The notes below the pieces were generated by a model. It did not search any database and was not told the origin of the DNA. It was given only the letters and a program-made list of their open reading frames with translations. Below, in pieces: positions 18,932 to 28,001 of a DNA stretch of 58,083 nt. The stretch is from Bacteroidota bacterium. GTDB lineage: Bacteria; Bacteroidota; Bacteroidia; AKYH767-A; OLB10. The stretch is from assembly GCA_019136655.1 (NCBI GenBank), contig JAGVTU010000019.1:1-58083 (forward strand), in the 5' to 3' direction. Positions within the stretch are counted from its first letter, which is position 1. Every line of letters begins with the position of its first letter. Both the position numbers and the translations under genes were made by a program.

Positions 18932-19858
18932 TCAGGTAGCCTCAGCCGTATTTGCTGATTTCAAGCGAAAAGTAGTACGGATTAAGTGTTTCATAATTGC
19001 CATGAACCGTACTCGTCTGAACGGAAATAAAATATCAGCTTTTATTGCCTTCGACAAGAAATACAATCCTTCATTATTTCGCCCTTCGAGAATAAGATGC
19101 AGGGAAATAAATGAATAACACTCACATTCAATAAACCTGAAATCATCTTTTACAAATTGCATAAAATGAGCATCCGTTTGCAAATGATCCAATAAGAACA
19201 TATTACGGTTTATCATCCGAATAGTATCGTGAGAGGCCATACTCCTTTGTTCATGGTCTATCACCACATGTGTTATTTCAGGAATGAAATGAATCCTGAA
19301 ACGGGTAGATATTGCAAGCCACAATGCATAATCTTCTGTTCCTGACAATACACGGCTCTCACAAAAAGGAAATTGAAGTGCAATGTCTCGTCTAATAAAA
19401 ACACCATTACAACTTAGCACATTGCCTTTGCGGATAAGCATTTCGTTGATGTTGTCCTGATAAACTTTTGTAAAATCAAGTTCATCACCTTCAGTATTTT
19501 GAAGGTGATAATTCATGTGAAAAATTTCAGGATTCTTCAGTCGGCTTATGGCAGCAATAGCATTGGAGATATGATTATCATACGCCAAATCGTCCGAATC
19601 AAAAAAGTTTACATAATTGCCTTCTGCACAGCGGGCACCATAATTTCTTGCATAACCACGCTCACTGTTTTGTATTTTAAAATACTTTACTCTGGGGTGC
19701 TGAAAAGTTTTAAAGTAATCTTCCGTACCGTCAGTACTTCCATCATCCACAACAATAATTTCATAATCATCAGCCTTCTGGTTGAGCAGCGAATTAATCG
19801 TCTTTGGCAGGAAACTGAGCCTGTTGTAAGTAGGAATGATGACAGATACAGCAATCAT
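18932..19858 (-). CDS. Family 2 glycosyltransferase
   Basis: 308 residues with a GT-A fold signature at the N-terminus: VSVIIPTYNRL, IIVVDDGSTDGT and a DSDD metal-binding motif near residue 88, followed by an acceptor-side region with a GTEDYALW motif. No membrane helix is apparent, so it is likely cytoplasmic or membrane-associated. It would transfer a sugar from a nucleotide donor to a cell-surface glycan; donor and acceptor cannot be told. It is the first gene of the minus-strand block and faces away from thymidine kinase. A TAATTTTG element at 19872-19879 lies very close to the start and is only a weak promoter candidate. Confidence 0.92.
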   Translation of the reverse strand: MIAVSVIIPTYNRLSFLPKTINSLLNQKADDYEIIVVDDGSTDGTEDYFKTFQHPRVKYFKIQNSERGYARNYGARCAEGNYVNFFDSDDLAYDNHISNAIAAISRLKNPEIFHMNYHLQNTEGDELDFTKVYQDNINEMLIRKGNVLSCNGVFIRRDIALQFPFCESRVLSGTEDYALWLAISTRFRIHFIPEITHVVIDHEQRSMASHDTIRMINRNMFLLDHLQTDAHFMQFVKDDFRFIECECYSFISLHLILEGRNNEGLYFLSKAIKADILFPFRRVRFMAIMKHLIRTTFRLKSANTAEAT

Positions 19859-19981
19859 AGAATGGATGCGGCAAAATTACTGGATGCAACTTAAAAAAGA
19901 ATCGTTTTTAAAAAAGTATTTTCATTGCATTTCTCCATTACTCCTATTATGGTTTTTACATATTTTAGCGGCCTGAGAATC

Positions 19982-20554
19982 ATGAATCACCGACCAACAG
20001 AAGTTATTGAAAGAAAGCGTGGAGCTATAGAAGTTATCTGCGGAAGTATGTTCAGCGGTAAAACAGAAGAGTTGATTCGCAGGCTGAAACGTGCTCGCAT
20101 AGCAAAACTTAAGGTAGAGATTTTTAAACCTTCTGTTGACCAGCGTTATCACGAAACCAACGTAGTATCACACGATTCCAATTATATTCCTTCCTCACCT
20201 GTTCAGTCGTCATCGCAAATACTTTTGCTTACGAATGATGTGGATGTGGTTGGTATTGACGAAGCACAATTTTTTGACAATGAGCTTCCCAATGTCTGCC
20301 TGAATCTTGCCAATCAGGGCATGCGCGTCATCATTGCAGGGCTAGACATGGATTTCAAAGGTGTTCCTTTTGGGCCTATACCTCACCTAATGGCAATTGC
20401 CGATTTTGTGACGAAGGTGCATGCCATCTGCATGGACTGTGGCGATTTGGCTTTGTTTTCATACCGTACCATTTCTGATGATTCGCTGATTGTATTAGGC
20501 GAAAAAGAAAGTTACATTCCACTGTGCAGAACTTGTTATAATAAACGAAAATAG
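19982..20554 (+). CDS. tdk: Thymidine kinase
   Basis: 190 residues from the ATG at 19982; an earlier in-frame ATG at 19925 would add 19 residues unlike the family and is less likely. Type II thymidine kinase features: P-loop [11 protein letters not shown], Walker B-like DEAQFFD with the catalytic Glu, the lasso region GLDMDFKG, and two zinc-binding pairs, CMDC and CRTC. It phosphorylates thymidine with ATP to feed dTMP salvage. Length is normal for the family. It stands between the divergent glycosyltransferase and the MurF-Alr gene 56 nt downstream, which seems to have its own promoter. Confidence 0.97.
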   Translation: MNHRPTEVIERKRGAIEVICGSMFSGKTEELIRRLKRARIAKLKVEIFKPSVDQRYHETNVVSHDSNYIPSSPVQSSSQILLLTNDVDVVGIDEAQFFDNELPNVCLNLANQGMRVIIAGLDMDFKGVPFGPIPHLMAIADFVTKVHAICMDCGDLALFSYRTISDDSLIVLGEKESYIPLCRTCYNKRK

Positions 20555-20580
20555 CCTTCGCTGTTCATTGTCATTACAGA

Positions 20581-20588
20581 TAAATTTG
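20581..20588 (+). promoter_or_regulatory. Candidate -7 element (TAAATTTG) for murF-alr
   Basis: A perfect match to the Bacteroidota -7 consensus TAnnTTTG, 23 nt before the MurF-Alr start. No good -33 TTG at the expected distance, so confidence is modest. Confidence 0.45.
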
Positions 20589-20610
20589 CACAGTATTTTC
20601 TCAGGTTTTC

Positions 20611-23118
20611 ATGCAATATTCTCTTTCTGATATTTCTGCTGTCATCAAAGGACAATTATTTTTAAATGTACCGGATTCACAGCATTTCAGGTTTTTGCTT
20701 ACAGACAGCCGCAGCAGTGGTATGGCTGCCGAATCGTTATTTTTTGCTATTAAAGGCGACCGGCATGATGGTCATAAATTTATTGGTGATCTGATAAAAA
20801 CCGGTGTAAAGAATTTTATTGTAAGCACTGATGTTTATCTTCAACATCAGGATGCAAACTTTATCAGAGTAGAAAACACTCTTGATGCATTGCAGCAACT
20901 GGCAGCGTATCACCGTTCCAAATTTAATTTCCCTGTAATTGGCATTACCGGAAGCAACGGAAAAACCATTATCAAAGAATGGCTGTATCAGTTGTTGCAT
21001 AACGAAAACCATATTGTTCGCAGTCCAAAAAGTTTCAACTCGCAAACGGGTGTGCCTCTTTCAGTATGGCAGATGGAAGAAAATCATACTCTGGCAATTT
21101 TTGAAGGGGGAATTTCAGCTCCCGGTGAAATGCAAAAGTTAGAAACCATCATTAAGCCAACCATTGGCATCTTCAGCAATATTGGTGAGGCTCACAGTGA
21201 GAATTTTATTTCATTAGATGAGAAAATCAAAGAAAAACTCAAGCTCTTTCAGTATGCTCAGTCGCTGATTTACTGTCGTGATTACTCAGGTATTCACGAT
21301 GCCATTCAGCAATCAGGATATATTGAAAACGGTTTAAAAACATTTACATGGTCGCGAAGGCTTAAGGCAGATCTGATGATTGGCCGCATCGAGAAAATGC
21401 AAACTGAAACAACCATTCAGGCAGTATTTAATCAGCAGTTTATTAGAATAACTATTCCTTTCAGTGACGATGCTTCCGTTGAGAATGCAATACATTGCTG
21501 GACGCTGATGTTGTTTCTCGGTTACGATCAGGAAGTGATAAGTAAGAGAATGGAACTACTCAGTCCAGTTGCAATGAGGCTGGAGATGAAACAGGGCATC
21601 AATAACTGCTCTGTTATCAACGACAGTTATAATTCTGATTTGGGATCACTTCAGGTTGCACTTGAATTTTTAAGCCGTTTTACGAGTCAGAAAAATAATG
21701 CAAATGCGCTTGCACAAAACAAAAAGACTATCATTCTTTCTGATATTTTACAAAGCGGAAAAGATGAGGAGCAACTTTATGCTGAAGTTGCAGACCTCAT
21801 TCATGCCAACAAAATTGATAGGTTGATTGGTATAGGTTCTTCCATCAGCAAACAGAGTGAACTGTTTCATGTAAACAAAAGTTTTTTCAAAGACACAGAT
21901 GATTTTATTGAAAGTTATTCTTCTACCCTGTTTGCGAATGAAGTAATCCTGCTGAAAGGAGCGCGGTTATTCGGTTTTGAACGAATATCCAAGTTGCTTC
22001 AGCAAAAAGGACATGAAACGGTTCTTGAAATCAATCTCAACGCAGTAATCCATAATTACAATTATTACAAAGCCCGTGTGCGTCCTGATACAAAAATGAT
22101 GTGCATGGTCAAAGCCTTTGCCTATGGCAGCGGCAGTTTCGAAATTGCTAATACATTGCAGTTTCACAGGGTTAATTATCTGGCTGTAGCCTATGCCGAT
22201 GAAGGAGTTGAACTGCGCAAAAGTGGAATCAATGTACCGATCATGGTAATGAATCCGCAGGAGCAGTCGTTTGAAAATCTTATTCATTTCAATCTGGAAC
22301 CTGAGATTTACAGTTTCAGAGTACTGAGTAAGTTCAGTGAAGTTGTGAAGCGGATGCACAATGGCCAACAAAAAACTTTTCCTATCCACTTGAAATTAGA
22401 TACAGGCATGCATCGTTTGGGTTTTGAAGAGAACGACATGAACGAACTTATTGTAAGGCTTAAAAACAATAAGCATATCAGAGTGGAATCAGTATTTACT
22501 CACCTTGCAGGAACGGACGAGCCTTCGCTCGATGCCTTCACCAAGGAGCAATACAACCGTTTCACGCAAATGGCAGATACCATTTCCAAACACATGCAAT
22601 ATGATTTTCTGAGGCATGTGCTCAATTCTTCAGGTATCAGCAGGTTTCCGGAAATGCAACTGAATATGGTTCGTTTGGGAATAGGTTTGCATGGCATTGC
22701 TTCTTCTCCGGCTGAGCAGAGACAGTTATTGAATGTAGCAACATTAAAAACAACCATCTCACAAATTCGCACAGTAAAAAAAGGAGATACGATTGGTTAT
22801 AGTCGCAAAGGCAAAGTAGATCAGGATAAAATTATAGCCACTATTGGAATTGGTTATGCTGACGGTATTAGCAGAAGAATGGGAAATGGCAATGTAAGTT
22901 TTGAAGTAAACGGAAAGCAGGCTCCAACAATTGGCAACATTTGCATGGATATGTGTATGATAGATATTACCAACTGTCAGGCACGTGAAGGAGATGAGGT
23001 GATAATCTTCGGAAACCAACAACCTGTTTCGGAACTTGCCAAAAAAACTGACACCATTCCTTACGAAATACTAACTGCAATATCACAAAGAGTAAAGAGA
23101 ATCTATTATCAGGAGTAA
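20611..23118 (+). CDS. Bifunctional MurF (UDP-MurNAc-tripeptide:D-Ala-D-Ala ligase) / alanine racemase
   Basis: 835 residues fusing two successive activities of cell-wall synthesis. Residues 1-455 are a Mur ligase with P-loop GITGSNGKT (111-119), the central-domain motif NIGEAHSE and a C-terminal ligase domain. From about 468 on comes a fold III alanine racemase: PLP lysine Lys501 in VKAFAYGSGS, catalytic Tyr730 in IGYSRKG, then GIGYADGISRRMGNG and GNICMDMCMID. The racemase supplies D-Ala, which becomes the D-Ala-D-Ala that MurF joins to the peptide stem. This fusion is established in Bacteroidota, so it is lineage-typical. All key residues are present in both halves. The stop is 4 nt from that of the convergent metallophosphoesterase. 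Confidence 0.96.
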   Translation: MQYSLSDISAVIKGQLFLNVPDSQHFRFLLTDSRSSGMAAESLFFAIKGDRHDGHKFIGDLIKTGVKNFIVSTDVYLQHQDANFIRVENTLDALQQLAAYHRSKFNFPVIGITGSNGKTIIKEWLYQLLHNENHIVRSPKSFNSQTGVPLSVWQMEENHTLAIFEGGISAPGEMQKLETIIKPTIGIFSNIGEAHSENFISLDEKIKEKLKLFQYAQSLIYCRDYSGIHDAIQQSGYIENGLKTFTWSRRLKADLMIGRIEKMQTETTIQAVFNQQFIRITIPFSDDASVENAIHCWTLMLFLGYDQEVISKRMELLSPVAMRLEMKQGINNCSVINDSYNSDLGSLQVALEFLSRFTSQKNNANALAQNKKTIILSDILQSGKDEEQLYAEVADLIHANKIDRLIGIGSSISKQSELFHVNKSFFKDTDDFIESYSSTLFANEVILLKGARLFGFERISKLLQQKGHETVLEINLNAVIHNYNYYKARVRPDTKMMCMVKAFAYGSGSFEIANTLQFHRVNYLAVAYADEGVELRKSGINVPIMVMNPQEQSFENLIHFNLEPEIYSFRVLSKFSEVVKRMHNGQQKTFPIHLKLDTGMHRLGFEENDMNELIVRLKNNKHIRVESVFTHLAGTDEPSLDAFTKEQYNRFTQMADTISKHMQYDFLRHVLNSSGISRFPEMQLNMVRLGIGLHGIASSPAEQRQLLNVATLKTTISQIRTVKKGDTIGYSRKGKVDQDKIIATIGIGYADGISRRMGNGNVSFEVNGKQAPTIGNICMDMCMIDITNCQAREGDEVIIFGNQQPVSELAKKTDTIPYEILTAISQRVKRIYYQE

Positions 23119-23122
23119 TAAA

Positions 23123-24391
23123 TCACGCTCTTGACAACTCGAGTAACGTAATTTCCGGAAGTATGCCTACCCTGCCCGGATAACCTAAATATCCAAGACC
23201 ACGGTTGACATACAAATACTGATTGGCTCCATCCTTGTAAAGGTCAGCCCACTCCTTATAAACATATTGCACAGGGCTCCACTTAAATTTCAAAGCAGGA
23301 ATTTCTACCCCAAACTGAAAACCATGAGTGTGTCCTGCTAATGTGAGGTCAATCTCAGGATAATTATTCAACACTTCAGCACGCCAGTGCGAAGGGTCGT
23401 GCGTCATCAAAATATTAACAGCAGCAGGCTCCATATTCTGCATGGCCTTTTGCAAGTTTCCATACTTAGGAAAATGCAACTGCGTACTCCAGTTTTGCAC
23501 TCCAATGATGCCTAATTTTTGATTGTTACGTTCAATAAAAGTATGTTCGTCAAGCAACAATTTCCATCCTAATTGCTTTTGTATTTCTTTCAGTTGCTCC
23601 AGATTATCTGCTTTGGCTTTAACGGATGGCCATGAAACATAATCGCCATAATCGTGATTACCAAGTATGGAATAAACACCATAAGGAGCTTTCAGCTGCT
23701 TCAGATTTTCAACATGCGGTAAGGCTTCTTCTGATTTTTCATTCACTAAATCGCCTGTGAATAAAATCACATCAGCATTCAGCGAATTTACAAGTGCAAC
23801 AGCATCTTTGGTAGGTTGTGTATCAAAAAAACTTCCGGTATGTATATCAGAAATCTGAGCTATTTTAAAACCTTCAAATTCTTCAGGAAGATTTTTGATT
23901 CGTACTCTTCGTCTTTTTATCTGATAATCATATTTACCTTTTACCATCCCGTATATCATTGTTAAAAAAGGCACGGCAGATAAAATCAATCCCATCCTCA
24001 CAATAAACTGGGAGCGGGTAATACCGTTTTCAGGTGATGAGCCGGTACTTGCAGCCGCTATTGAAACATTGCCATTTACCTGTGTATATCCCCATCTGAT
24101 AATACGACCTATATCATCAGTCAAAAGGAAAATCAGAATAAAAAACTTTGAAATTAAAAAGATTATAATAAATGAAAACGAATATACCCGAACCATCTTA
24201 GGCCAACTATGCCAACCGGTAATAATAGCACTGAATAAAATCAAGAGTGAAATAGCTGTTATGCTCCAATATGCTACATAAATAACTCTGGCTGCCTGAC
24301 CTGAAATATCACGCGTTACCAAACGCACTGCCTGAAAAACATAAATATCCAGTAACAGAACGATACCGGTAAGAATCAATAATCGTAACAT
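23123..24391 (-). CDS. Membrane-anchored metallophosphoesterase (YkuE/YaeI-like)
   Basis: 422 residues. The first 150 carry four or so hydrophobic helices; the rest (about 180-420) is a calcineurin-like phosphoesterase with all metal-binding motifs: ISDIHTGSF, TGDLVN, LGNHDYGD, MTHDPSHW and AGHTHGFQFG. Relatives such as YaeI act on lipid-linked or small phosphate substrates, but the substrate here is not predictable. Probably an inner-membrane protein; which side the catalytic domain faces is not determined. Transcribed divergently from the DUF255 gene; a TAATTTTG element lies 18 nt upstream of the start. Confidence 0.92.
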   Translation of the reverse strand: MLRLLILTGIVLLLDIYVFQAVRLVTRDISGQAARVIYVAYWSITAISLLILFSAIITGWHSWPKMVRVYSFSFIIIFLISKFFILIFLLTDDIGRIIRWGYTQVNGNVSIAAASTGSSPENGITRSQFIVRMGLILSAVPFLTMIYGMVKGKYDYQIKRRRVRIKNLPEEFEGFKIAQISDIHTGSFFDTQPTKDAVALVNSLNADVILFTGDLVNEKSEEALPHVENLKQLKAPYGVYSILGNHDYGDYVSWPSVKAKADNLEQLKEIQKQLGWKLLLDEHTFIERNNQKLGIIGVQNWSTQLHFPKYGNLQKAMQNMEPAAVNILMTHDPSHWRAEVLNNYPEIDLTLAGHTHGFQFGVEIPALKFKWSPVQYVYKEWADLYKDGANQYLYVNRGLGYLGYPGRVGILPEITLLELSRA

Positions 24392-24408
24392 CTTAATTAA
24401 AATCCCAA

Positions 24409-24416
24409 CAAAATTA
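24409..24416 (-). promoter_or_regulatory. Candidate -7 element (TAATTTTG) for the metallophosphoesterase
   Basis: Matches TAnnTTTG on the minus strand, 18 nt before the start codon, in a 126-nt divergent intergenic region. No clear -33 TTG. Confidence 0.4.
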
Positions 24417-24490
24417 GGTGAATAATGTTTGCCATCACAGTTTATTCTCTCAATAATTTAAAACTGAAACAAAAAACCGGCAACTCTATT

Positions 24491-24498
24491 TATCTTTG
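24491..24498 (+). promoter_or_regulatory. Candidate -7 element (TATCTTTG) for the DUF255 gene
   Basis: Matches TAnnTTTG on the plus strand, 20 nt before the start at 24518. The sequence just after it forms a small inverted repeat (TTTATCTTTGAAAGATAAA) that overlaps the element and could be an operator or chance. Confidence 0.45.
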
Positions 24499-24517
24499 AA
24501 AGATAAATGAAGATGAA

Positions 24518-26542
24518 ATGCCTAATGCTTTAATTAACGAAAAAAGCCTTTACCTGCAACAACATGCACACAATCCTGTGAACTGGATGCCATGGGGAAA
24601 AGACGCTTTTGAAAAAGCTAAAAATGAAAATAAACTGATGCTGATTAGCATTGGTTACTCCAGTTGCCACTGGTGTCATGTAATGGAAGAGGAAACTTTT
24701 AACGATGCCGACACTGCAGAGTTGATGAATGAAAATTTTGTTTGCGTAAAAGTTGACCGTGAAGAACGTCCGGATATTGACGCTGTTTACATGAGTGCCG
24801 TGCAACTGATGTCGGGGCATGGCGGATGGCCACTGAATTGTTTTGTGCTTCCCGATGGCAGGCCTGTTTACGGAGGCACCTACTTCCGCAATGCAGACTG
24901 GAACAACATTTTGTTTCAACTATCACACATTTATAAAAAAGAACCTGATAAATTTTTGACCTATGCCGGAGATCTGAAAAATGCAATCAACAGTTTAGAG
25001 CAGAGTAAACCACAAAAATCTTTTGATAAATCTACTCTCCTCAACCTTATCGAAAACTGGAAAAAATTATTTGACCCAATTCGTGGTGGACTCAACCGTG
25101 CACCTAAGTTTCCAATGCCCGATAATCTGATGTTTCTGATGCGTTATGGTTGGCTTACTCAGGATGAACAGGTGCTTGAACATTGCAAACTTACACTCAC
25201 ACAAATTAGTCGCGGAGGCATTAACGACCAATTGGCCGGAGGCTTTGCCCGCTACTCTGTGGATGCGTATTGGAAAGTACCTCATTTTGAAAAGATGTTG
25301 TACGACAATGCACAGCTGATTTCCTGTTATTGTCTGGCCTATCGAATATTTAAGGATAATCATTTTAAGAATGTTATTCGTGCGACTGTAGATTTTATAC
25401 TTGCTGCCATGACTGATGCCGAAGGATATTTTTACAGTTCAATAGATGCTGATGTGGATGGTGAGGAAGGGCGTTATTACTGCTGGAATCGTGCTGACAT
25501 GGAAAAAGTAAATTTTAATAATCCTGTTCCTTCAAAAAAAATATCCATAACAGATTTGATGTGCGATTATTTTTCGGTGAATGAAAGAGAAAAAACTGCC
25601 GAAGGTTACTGTGTTTTAAACAGACTGGCAGATGAAAATGAAATAAGAAAAAAATATCATCTCACCGAAGAAGAATTTTTTCTGATTACCGAAGCTGCTA
25701 AAAAGCAAATGCTAGAACAGCGCAACAAACGCAAACCTCCAGTTACCGACAAAAAAATGATTACCTCATGGAATGCACTTATGATAACTGCTTTAACAGA
25801 TTGCGCTGAAGTTTTAGAAGACGAAACATATTTCAATCATGCTGTTGAGGCTGCAAAGTTTATTGACAAAAACTTACTCAACGATGATGGAGACCTGCTC
25901 CATTCTCTCACCTCCTCCTCTGAAAATTTACATCTTGAAGACTATGCATATCTGATAGCATCATACATCCGCCTTTACGAATATACCTGGGATGAAGCAT
26001 GGTTGCTGAAAGCAAAATTATTCTTATTGCAAGCTGATATATTATTTTCTCATGCTGACGGAGTAAACTATTATGCTGATGCGGGTAAGGACTTTTATTT
26101 GATTGTACGCAAAACAGAACTTGAAGACAATATTACTCCTTCAGAAAATTCAGTAATGGCGAATAATCTTTTTTTGATGGGTAAATACTTTAACCGACCA
26201 GAGCAGACTGACAGAGCACAAAAAATGACTGAAAGACTTACGGATGACATGGTTGCCTATGGCAGTGCATACTCCAATTGGGCCAACTTACTCCTGAGGT
26301 TCATATACCCTTTTTATGAAATTGTTTATACAGGAGAGCAAGCTTTGGGTAATAAGAAAGAATTTCAAAGCAGCGTTTTTGCAAATTATCTCAGTGCACG
26401 TTATAAAAAATCATCTTTACTTTCTCTTGCAACTACGCAGACTGACGAAAAATCCTTTATTTACATTTGCAGGAATCAATCATGTCTGCTGCCGGTTGAG
26501 TCTGTCAGCGAAGCAATAGCCACCGTGAACAGTGAAAAATAA
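24518..26542 (+). CDS. DUF255 thioredoxin-fold / six-hairpin protein (YyaL, SPATA20-like)
   Basis: 674 residues. The N-terminal thioredoxin-like domain (about 1-165) has [10 protein letters not shown] and a Cys-x-x-Cys site, [11 protein letters not shown] (Cys50, Cys53). The remainder resembles the alpha/alpha six-hairpin glycosidase-like barrel of the YyaL/SPATA20 family ([39 protein letters not shown]). The family is widespread and of normal length here. Its biochemical role is not established; redox or carbohydrate functions have been suggested. No signal peptide, so cytoplasmic. The stop overlaps the start of the following lipoprotein gene by 11 nt. Confidence 0.94.
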   Translation: MPNALINEKSLYLQQHAHNPVNWMPWGKDAFEKAKNENKLMLISIGYSSCHWCHVMEEETFNDADTAELMNENFVCVKVDREERPDIDAVYMSAVQLMSGHGGWPLNCFVLPDGRPVYGGTYFRNADWNNILFQLSHIYKKEPDKFLTYAGDLKNAINSLEQSKPQKSFDKSTLLNLIENWKKLFDPIRGGLNRAPKFPMPDNLMFLMRYGWLTQDEQVLEHCKLTLTQISRGGINDQLAGGFARYSVDAYWKVPHFEKMLYDNAQLISCYCLAYRIFKDNHFKNVIRATVDFILAAMTDAEGYFYSSIDADVDGEEGRYYCWNRADMEKVNFNNPVPSKKISITDLMCDYFSVNEREKTAEGYCVLNRLADENEIRKKYHLTEEEFFLITEAAKKQMLEQRNKRKPPVTDKKMITSWNALMITALTDCAEVLEDETYFNHAVEAAKFIDKNLLNDDGDLLHSLTSSSENLHLEDYAYLIASYIRLYEYTWDEAWLLKAKLFLLQADILFSHADGVNYYADAGKDFYLIVRKTELEDNITPSENSVMANNLFLMGKYFNRPEQTDRAQKMTERLTDDMVAYGSAYSNWANLLLRFIYPFYEIVYTGEQALGNKKEFQSSVFANYLSARYKKSSLLSLATTQTDEKSFIYICRNQSCLLPVESVSEAIATVNSEK

Positions 26543-26993
26543 TAAGTATAACATCAAAAATTTATTGGCTCTACTCCTGCTTTTTAGCATAATACTTCCA
26601 TCATGCAAGACGTGGTTCATCAACAAATACGACAAGGAAGGCAACAGAAATGGGCTATGGAAACACTATTGGGATGAAGAAAAACATGTTCAGCGTAAAG
26701 GCCGGTATAAGCATGGAATTGAAATAAAAACCTGGAAATATTATGACCTGGACGGCACGCTGGTTAAAGAGGAAAAATACAATAAAAACCGTGACTCGAT
26801 AACTATTACAAACTATTACACAAAAAGAAAAATTGAAAGTAAAGGGAAAGCCTGCTTAATAATTGAAAACGACAGCACCCTGCATTTTTACTGGACCGGC
26901 TTATGGAAATTTTACGACAAAAACGGAAATCTCAGTCATACTGAATTATATGAAAGAGGAAGAAAAATAAGTACTCAGAAAATTTCTAAATAA
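26532..26993 (+). CDS. Small lipoprotein with MORN-2/YwqK-like repeats
   Basis: 153 residues from a GTG start that overlaps the end of the DUF255 gene by 11 nt; no ATG is available before the signal sequence. A lipoprotein signal ([15 protein letters not shown], lipobox LPSC) is followed by three or four tyrosine/glycine repeats of the MORN-2 kind ([39 protein letters not shown]). Family relatives are called toxin-antitoxin YwqK-like antitoxins in databases, but in Bacteroidota these repeats are common in lipoproteins with no such role. Function unknown. Its end overlaps the convergent GNAT gene by 8 nt. Confidence 0.8.
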   Translation: MKNNKYNIKNLLALLLLFSIILPSCKTWFINKYDKEGNRNGLWKHYWDEEKHVQRKGRYKHGIEIKTWKYYDLDGTLVKEEKYNKNRDSITITNYYTKRKIESKGKACLIIENDSTLHFYWTGLWKFYDKNGNLSHTELYERGRKISTQKISK

Positions 26994-27474
26994 ATTCCAT
27001 TTTGTAGTGTGGAATATTGGCCTCATAAAACAATTCTCCGGCAACTTTAAAACCTGCTTTCTCATAAAAACGAACCGTAGTTGTTTGGGCATGCAGGTAA
27101 ATTTTTTTGCCGGTAGGAATCACATCTGCAAGAATTCTGTCCACAAGCATTCTGCCAATTCCACTGTTGCGATATTCCTTTAATACACTGAAACGTTCAA
27201 GTTTAATACCGTGTTCTGTTTCACGCCAACGTGCAGTGCCGGCAGCTTTGTTTTTATAATAAGCCAGATAATGCTGACTGATATTTTCATGGGTATCAAA
27301 CTCTATCATAGGGTCAATATGTTGTTCCACTACAAATACTTTTCGTCTGATTTCATGTACCAGTTCGGCAATGTGCTTCTCATTGTAATTAATCGGGAAC
27401 ACATCCATAAACGGTCCCTGTTGAGTAGGATTCTCTTTAGTAGTTGCGGTCATGTTACAAATTTCTTCGGTCAT
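26986..27474 (-). CDS. GNAT family N-acetyltransferase
   Basis: 162 residues. A GNAT fold with the acetyl-CoA binding motif A, RNSGIGRMLVDRIL (near residues 103-116), preceded by a GTARWRETEHGIKLERFSV strand pair; the C-terminus has FYEKAGFKVAGELF, typical of ElaA/YjcF-type members. It would move an acetyl group from acetyl-CoA to an amine on a small molecule or protein; the substrate is unknown. Alternative starts at Met8 or Met22 are possible, since the first 21 residues look unstructured. Overlaps the convergent lipoprotein gene by 8 nt. Confidence 0.88.
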   Translation of the reverse strand: MTEEICNMTATTKENPTQQGPFMDVFPINYNEKHIAELVHEIRRKVFVVEQHIDPMIEFDTHENISQHYLAYYKNKAAGTARWRETEHGIKLERFSVLKEYRNSGIGRMLVDRILADVIPTGKKIYLHAQTTTVRFYEKAGFKVAGELFYEANIPHYKMEFI

Positions 27475-28001
27475 AAAAATAAATATTAGATTAATACTAT
27501 TACAATTTTAAAGCTGGATTTTTCACATATTATTGTGAGTAATTCTGTTCTGCTTAGTGCTTCATTCATTCTGTGTCGTAAACTATTTATTCCAATGCCA
27601 ATATTTTGCATTTACCGTGCCATCATTTTCTGATTTAGTTTAATTACAAAAATTCCAAAAAATAAACTGTAAGATTTTTTTCATTCTTGCGCAGCAACCT
27701 AAGTATCAAATGAGTTCTGACAAAATATAACTGCAACTCCGTTCAGGTGCTAATTTCAGTATTTGAACTGTCGTTTTTCACTCTTTGCAGAGTGAAAACA
27801 AGCCTTCTTAAACGATTATGCTGAAAATAAAATATGATTGAAAGCCGGTAAACTATTCTTGTTTATAAAGTTGTAAGGTTTTTCTGTTTTTGTTTACCTG
27901 TTCTTAAAAGTCTAACACACTATCTTCATGCTGAAAGAAAAAGCAGAATGATGTTATTACTTCAATTTCACCGCTAAAAAATCAGATTAACAGGGTGTTT
28001 T
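27475..28001. other. 527-nt gene-free interval with one strong hairpin
   Basis: No supported reading frame, tRNA or repeat. It holds an imperfectly explained hairpin at 27775-27798 (10-bp stem, 4-nt TTGC loop). The flanking run of A follows rather than a run of T on either strand, so it does not look like a standard intrinsic terminator. It must contain the promoter of the GNAT gene, but I see no full TAnnTTTG match. Confidence 0.5.

Noticed and set aside
19872..19879. TAATTTTG as the promoter of the seven-gene block
   Set aside because: It would place the transcription start about at the start codon of the glycosyltransferase and lacks a -33 partner; left as a remark only.
20611..23118. MurF-alanine racemase fusion as a novel architecture
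   Set aside because: This fusion is established and widespread in Bacteroidota.
26532..26993. Toxin-antitoxin call for the small YwqK-like lipoprotein
   Set aside because: No toxin partner adjoins it, and the lipoprotein signal places it in the envelope; the label comes from a loosely named repeat family.
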